This document shows positions 37,772 through 47,026 of a stretch of 64,000 bases of DNA, piece after piece. Made by a program: the position numbers and the translations under genes. The notes below the pieces were generated by a model. The model worked only from the letters and a program-made list of their open reading frames with translations. It was not told the origin of the DNA and did not search any database. The DNA is taken from positions 310,001 to 374,000 of the forward strand of contig CAWFLT010000017.1 in the NCBI GenBank assembly GCA_963816795.1, written 5' to 3'. The stretch is from CAWFLT01 sp963816795 (GTDB lineage: Bacteria; Acidobacteriota; Vicinamibacteria; Vicinamibacterales; SCN-69-37). Within the stretch, counting starts at the first letter, position 1, and each line of letters opens with the position of its first letter.

Positions 37772-40700
37772 CGATCGAAACGATGACGACGACCGAGACG
37801 CTCGACCGCGTCCTGAAGCAGCGCCTCCTCATCCTGGACGGCGCGATGGGGACGATGATCCAGCGCTACAAGCTGGAGGAAGCCGATTTCCGCGGCGACC
37901 GGTTCGCGGATCATCCGCACGACCTGAAGGGCAACAGCGACGTGCTGGCGCTCACGCGGCCGGACGTGATCGGCGCGATCCATCGCGAGTACCTCGCTGC
38001 TGGCGCGGACATCATCGAGACCAACACGTTCAACGCCCAGGCGATCTCGCAGAGCGACTACGCCCTCGAGCCGTGGTGCTACGAGATGAACGTCGCGGCG
38101 ACGAAGCTGGCCCGCGCCGCGGCCGACGAGTACACGGCGAAGACGCCCGACCGGCCGCGTTTCGTTGCCGGCTCAATCGGCCCGGCTAACCGGACGCTGT
38201 CGATCTCGCCGGACGTGAACAATCCGGCCAGCCGCTCGATCACATTCGATCAACTGAAGGACGCGTATGCCGAACAGGTTCGCGGCCTCATCGACGGCGG
38301 CGCGCACCTGCTGCTGGTCGAGACCATCTTCGACACGCTGAACGCCAAGGCGGCGCTCGTTGCTATCGACGAGGTCCGGGTGGCGACCGGCGTCGACCTT
38401 CCGGTGCTGATCTCGGTGACCATCACCGATCGCAGCGGCCGGACGCTCTCGGGCCAGACGCTCGAGGCCTTCTACCTCTCCGTTCATCACGCCCGGCCGT
38501 GGGGCATCGGCCTCAATTGCGCGCTCGGCGCCGCCGAAATGCGCCCGCACGTCGAAGAGCTCGCGCGCCTCGCCGACTGCTGGGTGAGCTGCTACCCGAA
38601 CGCGGGCCTGCCCAACGCCTTCGGCCAGTACGACCAGCTTCCGCCGGAGACGGCGGCCCTGTTGCGCGAGTTCGCCGAGAGCGGCTTCGTCAACATCCTG
38701 GGTGGCTGCTGTGGCACGACACCGGATCACATCGCTGCGATCGCAGCCGCGGTCGCGGACGTCAGTCCGCGACTGCGACCCGGCCTTAGACGCGGCCAGG
38801 GCCGGGGGTGGGGCCCCGGCCAACTAGAAATGACGATGCAGCGCCGACGGGCGCCCGCGGCCCGCGCGAGGAGAGCGAGTCTTCGAGCGCCGCAGCGCGC
38901 CAGCGCGGGGTGGGGCCCCGCGCGAAAAAGAAGAAGACGTCTTCTTCACCCGTCTCTCCGGACTCGAACCGCTCGTGATCCGTCCGGACAGCAACTTCCA
39001 GATGATCGGCGAGCGGACCAACGTCACCGGGTCGAAGCGATTCGCGCGGCTCATCAAGGACGCGAACTACACTGAAGCGGTGACCGTCGCGCTCGAGCAG
39101 GTGCGCGGCGGCGCCAATGTGGTCGACGTCAACATGGACGAAGGCATGCTCGACTCCGAGCACGCGATGACCACGTTCTTGAACTACATCGCGACCGAGC
39201 CCGAGATCGCGCGCGTGCCCGTGATGATCGACAGCTCGAAATGGTCGGTCATCGAAGCCGGCCTCAAATGCGTTCAGGGCAAGTCCGTCGTGAACTCCAT
39301 CTCGCTCAAGGAAGGCGAAGCCGACTTCCTGGAAAAGGCGAACCTCGTGCGGCGCTACGGCGCGGCGGTGGTCGTCATGGCCTTCGATGAGACAGGACAG
39401 GCCGACACGATCGAACGGAAGGTCGCGATCTGCCAGCGCGCGTACCGCCTGCTCACCGAGCGCGCCGGCTTCGACCCGTCAGACATCATCTTCGACCCGA
39501 ACGTCCTGGCGATCGCCACCGGGCTCGAGGAACACAACGCCTACGCGGTCAACTTCATCGAGGCGGCCCGCCTGATCAAGGCCACGTGCCCCGGCGTGAA
39601 GATCAGCGGCGGCATCAGCAATCTCTCGTTTTCGTTCCGCGGCAACGATGTCGTTCGCGAGGCGATTCACGCGGCCTTCCTGTATCACGCCATCAAGGCC
39701 GGCCTCGACATGGGGATCGTCAACGCCGGGCAGCTCGCCGTCTACGAGGACATCCCGCCGGACCTGCTGGAGCACGTCGAGGACGTGATCTTCAACCGCC
39801 GGCCGGATGCGACCGAGCGGCTGGTCACGCTGGCGGATCAGGTCAGGGGCGCCGGCAAGAAACGCGAGTTCGACCTCGGCTGGCGCGAGAAGCCAGTGGA
39901 AGAGCGGCTGGCCTACGCGTTGATTCACGGTGTCGTCGACTACATCGAGCTCGATACCGAAGAGGCGCGGCAAAAACTGCCGCGGCCGCTCGACGTCATC
40001 GAAGGTCCGCTCATGAACGGCATGAAGACCGTCGGCGACCTCTTCGGCGCCGGCAAGATGTTCCTGCCGCAGGTCGTGAAGAGCGCGCGGGCGATGAAGC
40101 GCGCGGTGGCGTACCTCGAGCCGTTCATGGAGGAAGAAAAGATCACGATGGGCACCATCGGCCAGTCGCAGGGCCGGGTGCTGATGGCGACCGTCAAAGG
40201 CGACGTCCACGATATCGGCAAGAACATCGTCGGCGTCGTGCTCGCCTGCAACAGCTATGAAGTCATCGATCTCGGGGTGATGGTCTCCGCCGATCGCATT
40301 CTCACCGAGGCCGTCGCGCAGAAGGCCGACATCATCGGCCTCTCCGGACTCATCACGCCGTCGCTCGACGAGATGGTGTTCGTCGCGCGCGAGATGGAGC
40401 GCCGGCAGATCCGGAAGCCGCTGCTCATCGGCGGCGCGACCACGAGCCGGCAGCACACGGCGGTCAAGATCGCGCCGGAATATCAGCGGCGCCACGGTGC
40501 ACGTGCTCGATGCGTCACGAGCCGTTGACGTGGTCTCCAGCCTCCTGAGCGATCGGCAGCGTGACGGCTTCGTCTCCACTGTGCGCGCCGAACAGGACGA
40601 GCTTCGCGTGAAGTACGGGGGCCGGCGGGAGAAAAAGCTGCTCTCGCTCGCCGACGCGCGCGCCAATCACCTGAAAACGGACTGGGACACGCTCGAGATT

Positions 40701-41601
40701 CCGGTGCCGTGGTTCGTCGGCCGCCGGGTCGTCGAGCCGTCGCTCGACGAGCTGGTGCCGTTCATCGACTGGACGTTCTTCTTTTCGGCCTGGGAGCTCA
40801 AAGGCCGATTCCCCGCCATCCTCGATGATCCGACCTACGGCGCCGCCGCGCGCGACCTCTACGGCCATGCCCGCGGTCTGCTGGATACGATTGTCAAAGA
40901 CCGCCGGTTGACCGCCCGGGGCGTCTACGGTTTCTGGCCCGCGAACGCGATCGGCGACGACATCGCCGTCTACAAAGACGATGCCCGGCGCGCCGAGCTC
41001 GTGCGGTTCCACCTGCTGCGGCAGCAGGAGCCGATCGCCGACGGCCGCCCGAACCGGTCGCTCGCCGATTTCGTCGCGCCGAAGGAATCGATGGCGCCCG
41101 ACTACGTTGGCGCCTTTGCCGTCACCGCCGGGATTGGCGTCGACGCAGCTCGTTCAGGAATTCGAGAAACAGCACGACGATTACAGCGCCATCATCGTCA
41201 AGGCGCTCGCCGATCGGCTCGCCGAGGCGTTTGCGGAGTTCCTGCACGCGCAGGCGCGCCGCGACTGGGGTTATGGGGCGGCCGAACAGTTCTCGAACGA
41301 CGAGTTGATGGCGGAAAAGTACCGCGGAATCCGCCCGGCGTTCGGTTATCCGGCGTGTCCGGATCACACCGAGAAGGACGCGCTGTTCTCGCTGCTCGAC
41401 GCGCCAGCGGTCGGCATCACGTTGACCGAATCGTTTGCGATGATGCCGGCAGCGGCGGTGAGCGGCGTCTATTTCAGCCATCCGCAGGCCAAGTACTTCA
41501 ACGTCGGGCGGATTGGGCGTGACCAGCTCGAAGACTACGCGGCACGGAAGGGATGGACGATCGAACAGGCGGAGCGGTGGCTCGCACCGAACCTTGGGTG
41601 A
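37768..41601 (+). CDS. metH: Cobalamin-dependent methionine synthase (frameshifted, repeat in linker)
   Basis: About 1,277 aa, all four modules: homocysteine domain (LILDGAMGTMIQ, zinc ligands in NILGGCCGTTPDH), pterin domain (MIGERTNVTGSKRFARLI, GGANVVDVNMDEGMLD), cobalamin domain with DVHDIGKN (the cobalt-binding His), and the activation domain (PWFVGRRVVEPSLDELVPFIDWTFFF, HDDYSAIIVKALADRLAEA). It transfers the methyl group of methyltetrahydrofolate to homocysteine. Three breaks, each one extra base, lie near 38927, 40487 and 41147. The linker between the first two modules contains a repeat insert at 38783-38935. Dropping one A from the A5 run at 38925-38929 makes the insert in-frame and restores FFTRLSGLEPLVIRPDSNF. 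Overlaps the ArsR-methyltransferase gene. Confidence 0.9.
38783..38935 (+). repeat. Twin-hairpin GC element inside metH (copy C)
   Basis: Two hairpin-2 units: GGCCGGGG/CCCCGGCC at 38800-38807/38814-38821 with loop GTGGGG, and GCGCGGGG/CCCCGCGC at 38903-38910/38916-38923 with loop TGGGG. Between them is a GC-rich stretch resembling the remainder of copy A'. The metH frame stays open through it. Confidence 0.82.
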
Positions 41602-41604
41602 TTC

Positions 41605-42996
41605 GTGAGCGCCGACCGCGTCCCCGCCGCTGAAGCCGGTCGATCGTCCGTTCAGTGGCTGGCCTACGCGGCGCTCCTGGCCGCCGGGGTGATCGGCTTC
41701 CTGTTCATTCGGCATGCCGGCGGCGGCTTGTCGGCCACCGCACCCGCCCTGAATCTCCCCGCCGGCGCCACCTCCGGCCCGGCCGTGGACTCAGTTCTCT
41801 TTCGCGTACTGATCGCGCTCGGCGCGGTGATCGTCGCCGGTCAGATCCTGGCCCGCCTCCTCGCGAAGATTCATCAGCCGCCCGTCATCGGCGAGGTGAT
41901 CGCCGGCATTCTGCTGGGCCCGTCGCTGCTCGGTGCCGAGCTGTCTGCCGCCATTCTCCCGCCGTCGATTGCGCCGTCGCTCGGCGTGATTGCGCAGATC
42001 GGCGTCGTGCTCTACATGTTTCTCGTCGGAGTCGAGCTGCACCTGGGCGCCATCCGGGCTCGGGGGCGCGAGATCCTGGTGGTGGCCCATACCGGCATCG
42101 TGGTGCCGTTCGTGCTGGGCGCGTGGCTGGCGATCTGGCTCTACCCCCGCCTGGCCACTGCCGACGTCTCGTTCACGAGCTTCTCGCTGTTCATGGGCGT
42201 GGCGATGTCCATCACCGCGTTCCCGGTCCTCGCGCGGATCCTCGCGGATCGCGGACTCACGACGAGCCCGATCGGCGCCACCGCGCTGGCGTGCGCGGCG
42301 GTCGGCGACGCGACCGCGTGGTGCCTGCTCGCATTTGTCGTCGCCGTCGTCAACGCGAGGATCGGCGACGGTGTGGCGGTCGCGGCCGGCGCGCTGGTGT
42401 ACATCGCCGTCATGTTCCTGTTCGTTCGGCCGCTGATTGTCCGCTTCGCCGCGCGGTGGGAGGGCCGGCGGGTCACCCACGAGGCAGCGGTCGTGCTCTT
42501 TGTCGCGCTGATGGCGTCTGCCGCGGCGACTGAAGCGATCGGGATCCACGCCATTTTCGGCGCCTTCCTGCTCGGCGTCATCGTGCCGCACGATAGCGCC
42601 GTCGCCCGCGCACTCACCGGACAGCTGCGCGATCTGGTCACCGTGCTGCTGCTGCCCGCGTTCTTTGCGTTCGCCGGAATGCGGACGCGGATCGATCTGC
42701 TCGCGAACGCCGAGCAGTGGCTGATCTGCGGGTTGATTGTCCTCGTCGCGACGGTCGGCAAGTTTGGCGGCACCTTCGCCGCCGCCAGGCTGACCGGCTA
42801 CACCACTCGCGACAGCTCCACGCTCGGCGTGCTCATGAACACCCGCGGGCTGATGGAGCTCATCGTCCTCAACATCGGGCTCGAGCTCGGCGTCATCTCG
42901 CCAACGCTGTTCGCGATGATGGTCGTGATGGCGATTGTCACGACGATGGCGACGTCGCCGCTTCTGGGGCGGCGAGGCGCACACTCGACCCGGTAA
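41605..42996 (+). CDS. CPA2-type cation:proton antiporter
   Basis: An intact 463-aa membrane protein with about 13 hydrophobic segments. Family features are LLAKIHQPPVIGEVIAGILLGPSLLG, LYMFLVGVEL, the ion-site region FSLFMGVAMSITAFPVLARIL, CAAVGDATAWCLLA (conserved Asp of the unwound helix), and IHAIFGAFLLGVIVPH. No C-terminal TrkA-N domain is present, which is closer to NhaS/KefC-like antiporters lacking the regulatory part. It exchanges Na+ or K+ for protons. The GTG start is 3 nt after metH, so it may be read with it. The last 59 bp overlap the convergent hydrolase gene. Confidence 0.88.
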   Translation: MSADRVPAAEAGRSSVQWLAYAALLAAGVIGFLFIRHAGGGLSATAPALNLPAGATSGPAVDSVLFRVLIALGAVIVAGQILARLLAKIHQPPVIGEVIAGILLGPSLLGAELSAAILPPSIAPSLGVIAQIGVVLYMFLVGVELHLGAIRARGREILVVAHTGIVVPFVLGAWLAIWLYPRLATADVSFTSFSLFMGVAMSITAFPVLARILADRGLTTSPIGATALACAAVGDATAWCLLAFVVAVVNARIGDGVAVAAGALVYIAVMFLFVRPLIVRFAARWEGRRVTHEAAVVLFVALMASAAATEAIGIHAIFGAFLLGVIVPHDSAVARALTGQLRDLVTVLLLPAFFAFAGMRTRIDLLANAEQWLICGLIVLVATVGKFGGTFAAARLTGYTTRDSSTLGVLMNTRGLMELIVLNIGLELGVISPTLFAMMVVMAIVTTMATSPLLGRRGAHSTR

Positions 42997-43855
42997 CTCC
43001 GGTCGCCGCGTCGGCGGCGGCGAAATGTGCGGCCAGCAGGCTGTTGATGCGATCGGCCTGCTGAATCGGCACGCCGTGGGCCGCGCCAGCAATCTCGACG
43101 TACCGTGCGCCCGGAATGGCGGCCGCGAGCGCGCGGCCAGTCCACGGCCGGGCGATGCGATCTTCGCTTGCGCTCGTCACCAGCGTCGGGATCCGCGACA
43201 GTTCCGCCAGTCGCGCGCGCGCGTCGTAGCGCGCCAGCGCCCGGACCTGCGTCATCACGATCGGCGGCTGGTCGGCCAGATCATGGCCGAAGAGCGGCGC
43301 CAGCTGTTCGGCCAGCCGCGCGCGATCCATCTGGCGCAACACGGCGGCCGGCATCACGAGCTCGAGAAACGCGTTTCGCCGCATCGCTCGAGTGCCGAGG
43401 CGCGTGCGGATCCCCATCACGAACATGTCCGGCGTCAGGCCCGCGCCGTCGCGGCCACGGCAGAACGTGCAGAGCAGTGCCAGGCTCCGGACGCGATCGG
43501 GCGCCTGAAGTGCGACTTCCTGCGCGATGACGCCGCCGAGCGAATGGCCGACGACGTGAAAGCGATCGAGGTCCTCGGCGTCCATGACAGCGAGCGCGTC
43601 GGCGGCCAGCACCTCAACGGAGTACGCGGGCACCCTGGTCGCCTCGCCAAGCGTGCTGCCGCCCATTCCGCGATTGTCGAAGGTGACGAGCGTGTACCGA
43701 TCGGCCAGACCCTCGACTTGAGGCCGCCAGCCGTTGCCGACGATGCCGACGCCTTGGATGAGCAGAACCGGCGGCCCGGCGCCACTCCGGGAGTAGCTGA
43801 TGCTGGCCCCATCTGGGCGCGCGATGGTCCGGGCAGGCACCCGGGGATTATCCAT
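42938..43855 (-). CDS. Alpha/beta hydrolase
   Basis: An intact 305-aa cytoplasmic hydrolase of the esterase/lipase group: VLLIQGVGIVGNGW (oxyanion), VTFDNRGMGGST, nucleophile elbow FHVVGHSLGGVIAQE (Ser in GHSLGG), VTSASEDRI (acid) and EIAGAAHGVPIQ (His). The last 30 residues (from AAADAATGVTG) overlap the antiporter gene on the other strand and may be a tail rather than part of the fold. It follows the permease gene on the same strand by 14 nt and may be the last gene of that operon. Substrate unknown. Confidence 0.82.
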   Translation of the reverse strand: MDNPRVPARTIARPDGASISYSRSGAGPPVLLIQGVGIVGNGWRPQVEGLADRYTLVTFDNRGMGGSTLGEATRVPAYSVEVLAADALAVMDAEDLDRFHVVGHSLGGVIAQEVALQAPDRVRSLALLCTFCRGRDGAGLTPDMFVMGIRTRLGTRAMRRNAFLELVMPAAVLRQMDRARLAEQLAPLFGHDLADQPPIVMTQVRALARYDARARLAELSRIPTLVTSASEDRIARPWTGRALAAAIPGARYVEIAGAAHGVPIQQADRINSLLAAHFAAADAATGVTGSSVRLAAPEAATSPSS

Positions 43856-43869
43856 CGACGCGGGCGGCG

Positions 43870-46365
43870 CTACTCGTACCGCAGGGCCCGCATCGGATCG
43901 ATCCGTGACGCACGATGCGCCGGAATCGCGCCGGCCGCGGCCGCAACGATGATCAACAAAACGGTGGCTGCGGTCAGGACGACCGGATCGTGGCCCTTGA
44001 TCTCGAACAACATCGATTCGGCCGCACGTCCGGCCAGCCAGGCGCCGACCAGGCCAAGGATGCCGCCGACGATCGTCATCCGCGCGACCTGTCCGAGCAC
44101 CATCGCGCGCATGTGGCCCGGAGCCGCGCCGAGCGCCATCCGCAGACCAATCTCGCGCGTTCTCTGCGCCACCATGTACGCGAGCACGCCATACAACCCG
44201 ACGGCAGCCAGCAGCGTCGCCAGGCCGGCAAACGCCGCCGACAACGTCGTGACCAGCCGATCCAGCACGATGTTCTCGCGCACCTGCTGCCGCAGCGTTC
44301 GCAGATTGTCCAACGGCAGGTTGGGATCGAGCCTCGCCACAAGAGCCGGAATGGAGGCGGCAATCCGCTCGGCGTCACGTGCCGTCCGGATGTAGAAATT
44401 GATCGATCCAAGCTCGGCGTCCTGACGATACGGCCTGAAAAAGAGCGCCGGGATGGCGTCCTTGACCTCGCTGTACTTCGCGTCCTTCACGAGCCCGACG
44501 ATCTCGATGTCCAGCTTGCCCGAGTTGCCCTGTTCCATGCGTTTGCCGACGACGTCGCGTCCCAGATTGAACTTGGCCGCGAACCGCTCGTTGACGATGG
44601 CGACTTTCGGGCTGCCCTCCTGGTCCGATCGAGTGAATTCGCGCCCGGCGAGCATCGGTATCCCGAGCGTCGCAAAAAACCCCGGCCCGACCTCGTTGTA
44701 CCGCGAGTTGGTGTCGGTGTCGGGGCCGGCCTGGAAACCCTGCACCGAAACGTTGCTCCCCCAGTTGTCGCCTGCGAGCACGGGGACGAGCGCCGCCGAA
44801 ACGCTCGTCACTCCTGGCTGTGCAGAGAGCTCGTCCTCGACGCGCTCGAACAGCGCCTGCGCCTGCGCGGGCTTGTAGCCGTTCAGCTCCGGCGAGATGC
44901 TGAATGCGATGACGTTGTCCGGTTGGAGGCCGAGATCGATCCGGCCCACGTTGAACAGGCTCTTCACGAACAGCCCCGCCACCGCCAGAAGGAACACGGA
45001 CAGGACGATCTGCGCCGTGGCCAGACTGGTCCGGAACCGCTTTGCGGCGCGCGACCCGCCCGGCTGGCCGGAGAGCCCCTTCAATGTCGTGACGAGATTC
45101 GGGCGGGAACTGTGCAGGGCCGGGAACAGTCCGAAGACCAGGCCCGTGCCGATGGTCACGGCCGCCATGAACAGCAGCACGCGCCCGTCGAGATGAAACG
45201 CGACCATGGCGGCATCATCAGCCGGCATCATCGCGGCGACGAGCGCGAGCGTCCAGTTCGCCACGACGAGACCGGCGAGACCACCGAGGCTCGACAGCAC
45301 GACCGACTCGGTCAGCAACTGGGTGACAAGGTGTCGCCGGCTTGCGCCGATCGACAGGCGGATCGCCATCTCACCCGTCCTCCGCGTCGCCCGTGCCAGC
45401 AGGAGATTCGCGATGTTGGCGCAGGCGGTGAGGAGCACGACACCGGTCACGCACAGCAGGATCATCAACGGCGCGAACGCCTCGGCCGAGGCGCCGCTCT
45501 GGCCGCGGGCGCCCGGCTCGAGAGTGAGCGGCTTCGCCTTGAATCGGGCCATCGTCTGTTCGCTCATGCCTTTCTGGAGCGGCGCTTCGACCTCGTTGAC
45601 GATCGCGTGATACGGCTGATTGATCGACGTGCGGGCCTGTTCAATCGACACGCCCGGCTTGAGCCGCGCAAAGAGATACGCCCAGTAGGTCTGGCGCCGA
45701 TCGAAGCCGTTGAACCCCGGCTGCATCAGCCCGCGCATCGTGATCGGCACGTACACGCGAGGCCGCGAACCCAGTGTCGTGCCCTCGAATCCCTCCGGCG
45801 TGATGCCGACGATCGTCATCGGTTGGCCGTTGACGACGAGCGTGTCGCCGACGACGGCGGGGCTGCCTTCGAACCGCTGCCGCCAGTACGCGTGGCTGAG
45901 GACAACGACGTTGGACTGACCAGGCGCTTTGTCATCGTTCGCGTCAATCAACCGGCCGCGGACGGGGGCGAGGCCAAGCACGCCGAAGTAGCTGCCCGAG
46001 ACGAGCATGCCGTCGCCCTTCGCGGTCTGGCCGCGATACGACAGGTTGGCGTCGAACAGTCGATGCGCGGCGATCCCCGTGAAGACCGTCTGTTTCTGCT
46101 CGAGATCGCGAAACATCAAGTAGCTGAAGACGACATCGCAGTTGCCGGCGTTGTTGCACGACTGCGAGCCCGGCTTCGGCCCCGGATTTCCGAGATTGAC
46201 GAGCGCCTGCGGCTCGAGCACCGGCAGTGGACGCAGCAGGAACTGATTGAAGAGCGAGAAAATGGCCGCGTTGGCGCCGATCCCAAGCGCCAGCGAGACA
46301 ATCGCGACGACGCTGACGAACGGCGTGCGGAACAGCGCCCGAACGGCTAGCCGGAGGTTGGTCAT
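43870..46365 (-). CDS. MacB/FtsX-type ABC transporter permease
   Basis: An intact 831-aa inner-membrane protein of the same ADOP/MacB group as the one at 23317, without the PadR-linked prefix domain. First helix FVSVVAIVSLALGIGANAAIFSLFN at residues 18-45, a periplasmic domain, an FtsX domain near 290-420 with ARATRRTGEMAIRLSIGASR, a second periplasmic domain, and a final FtsX domain with TREIGLRMALGAAPGHM. No ATPase nearby. It follows tag at 63 nt on the same strand; the gap is filled by palindromic repeats. Substrate unknown. Confidence 0.88.
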   Translation of the reverse strand: MTNLRLAVRALFRTPFVSVVAIVSLALGIGANAAIFSLFNQFLLRPLPVLEPQALVNLGNPGPKPGSQSCNNAGNCDVVFSYLMFRDLEQKQTVFTGIAAHRLFDANLSYRGQTAKGDGMLVSGSYFGVLGLAPVRGRLIDANDDKAPGQSNVVVLSHAYWRQRFEGSPAVVGDTLVVNGQPMTIVGITPEGFEGTTLGSRPRVYVPITMRGLMQPGFNGFDRRQTYWAYLFARLKPGVSIEQARTSINQPYHAIVNEVEAPLQKGMSEQTMARFKAKPLTLEPGARGQSGASAEAFAPLMILLCVTGVVLLTACANIANLLLARATRRTGEMAIRLSIGASRRHLVTQLLTESVVLSSLGGLAGLVVANWTLALVAAMMPADDAAMVAFHLDGRVLLFMAAVTIGTGLVFGLFPALHSSRPNLVTTLKGLSGQPGGSRAAKRFRTSLATAQIVLSVFLLAVAGLFVKSLFNVGRIDLGLQPDNVIAFSISPELNGYKPAQAQALFERVEDELSAQPGVTSVSAALVPVLAGDNWGSNVSVQGFQAGPDTDTNSRYNEVGPGFFATLGIPMLAGREFTRSDQEGSPKVAIVNERFAAKFNLGRDVVGKRMEQGNSGKLDIEIVGLVKDAKYSEVKDAIPALFFRPYRQDAELGSINFYIRTARDAERIAASIPALVARLDPNLPLDNLRTLRQQVRENIVLDRLVTTLSAAFAGLATLLAAVGLYGVLAYMVAQRTREIGLRMALGAAPGHMRAMVLGQVARMTIVGGILGLVGAWLAGRAAESMLFEIKGHDPVVLTAATVLLIIVAAAAGAIPAHRASRIDPMRALRYE

Positions 46366-46404
46366 CTCCGGATTCGACGAGATTTCCGGGCCGAACGTTT
46401 GCGC

Positions 46405-46486
46405 ACGACTCCGGGAGTCGTTGCCGACTCAGGACTCCGGGACTCGTTTCCGCCGAACTGGGCCTGAGGAAACGACTCCCGGAGTC
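46405..46486. repeat. Palindromic repeat pair of the ACGACTCC family
   Basis: A perfect palindrome ACGACTCCGGGAGTCGT at 46405-46421, then a 19-bp hairpin stem (46433-46451 and 46468-46486, one mismatch, ends GTTTCC/GGAAAC) with a 16-base loop. The hairpin overlaps the last codons and stop of tag. Related to 3458-3474. Confidence 0.85.
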
Positions 46487-47026
46487 ATGCAGCCGGCAAC
46501 GTGGTCGTCCACCAGGCCGACCGCCTGCATGAAGGCGTAGCAGATCGTCGAACCGACGAAGCGGAAGCCTCGCTTCTTCAGGTCCTTGCTCAGCGCGTCG
46601 GACTCCACCGTCCGTGCCGGGACGTCTTTCATCGTGGCCGGCCGGTTCACCTTTGGCTGGCCGCCGACGAACCGCCAGACGTAGGCGTCGAACGACCCAA
46701 ACTCCTTCTGGACGGCCAGGAATGCCTGGGCGTTGGTGACCGCCGCGTCGATCTTGAGGCGATTGCGAACGATGCCGGGATCGCGGAGCAGCGCGCGTTT
46801 TCTGGCGGCCGAGTAGCTTCGCGACCTTGCGCGGGTCGAAGCGGTCGAACGCACGGCGATACGCCGGCCGCTTCCGGAGGATCGTGATCCAGCTCAGTCC
46901 GGCCTGAGCGCCTTCGAGAATCAGCATCTCGAAGAGCTTCCGGTCATCGTGTACCGGACGGCCCCACTCCTCGTCGTGGTACTTGACGTAGAGCGGGTCC
47001 GTGCCGGCCCAGGCGCAGCGCGTCAC
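46429..47026 (-). CDS. tag: DNA-3-methyladenine glycosylase I (frameshifted)
   Basis: About 198 aa; removes 3-methyladenine from alkylated DNA. The zinc ligands of Tag are all visible: Cys4 and His17 in MTRCAWAGTDPLYVKYHDEEWG, and the C-terminal pair in DDHVAGC. LFEMLILEGAQAGLSW and DPGIVRNRLKI are family segments. One extra base near 46813 splits the frame. After AGC the protein runs into the palindromic repeat, adding about 18 foreign residues (MTPGVVSSGPVRRKR). The GTG start overlaps the stop of the upstream M28 gene. Confidence 0.9.
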
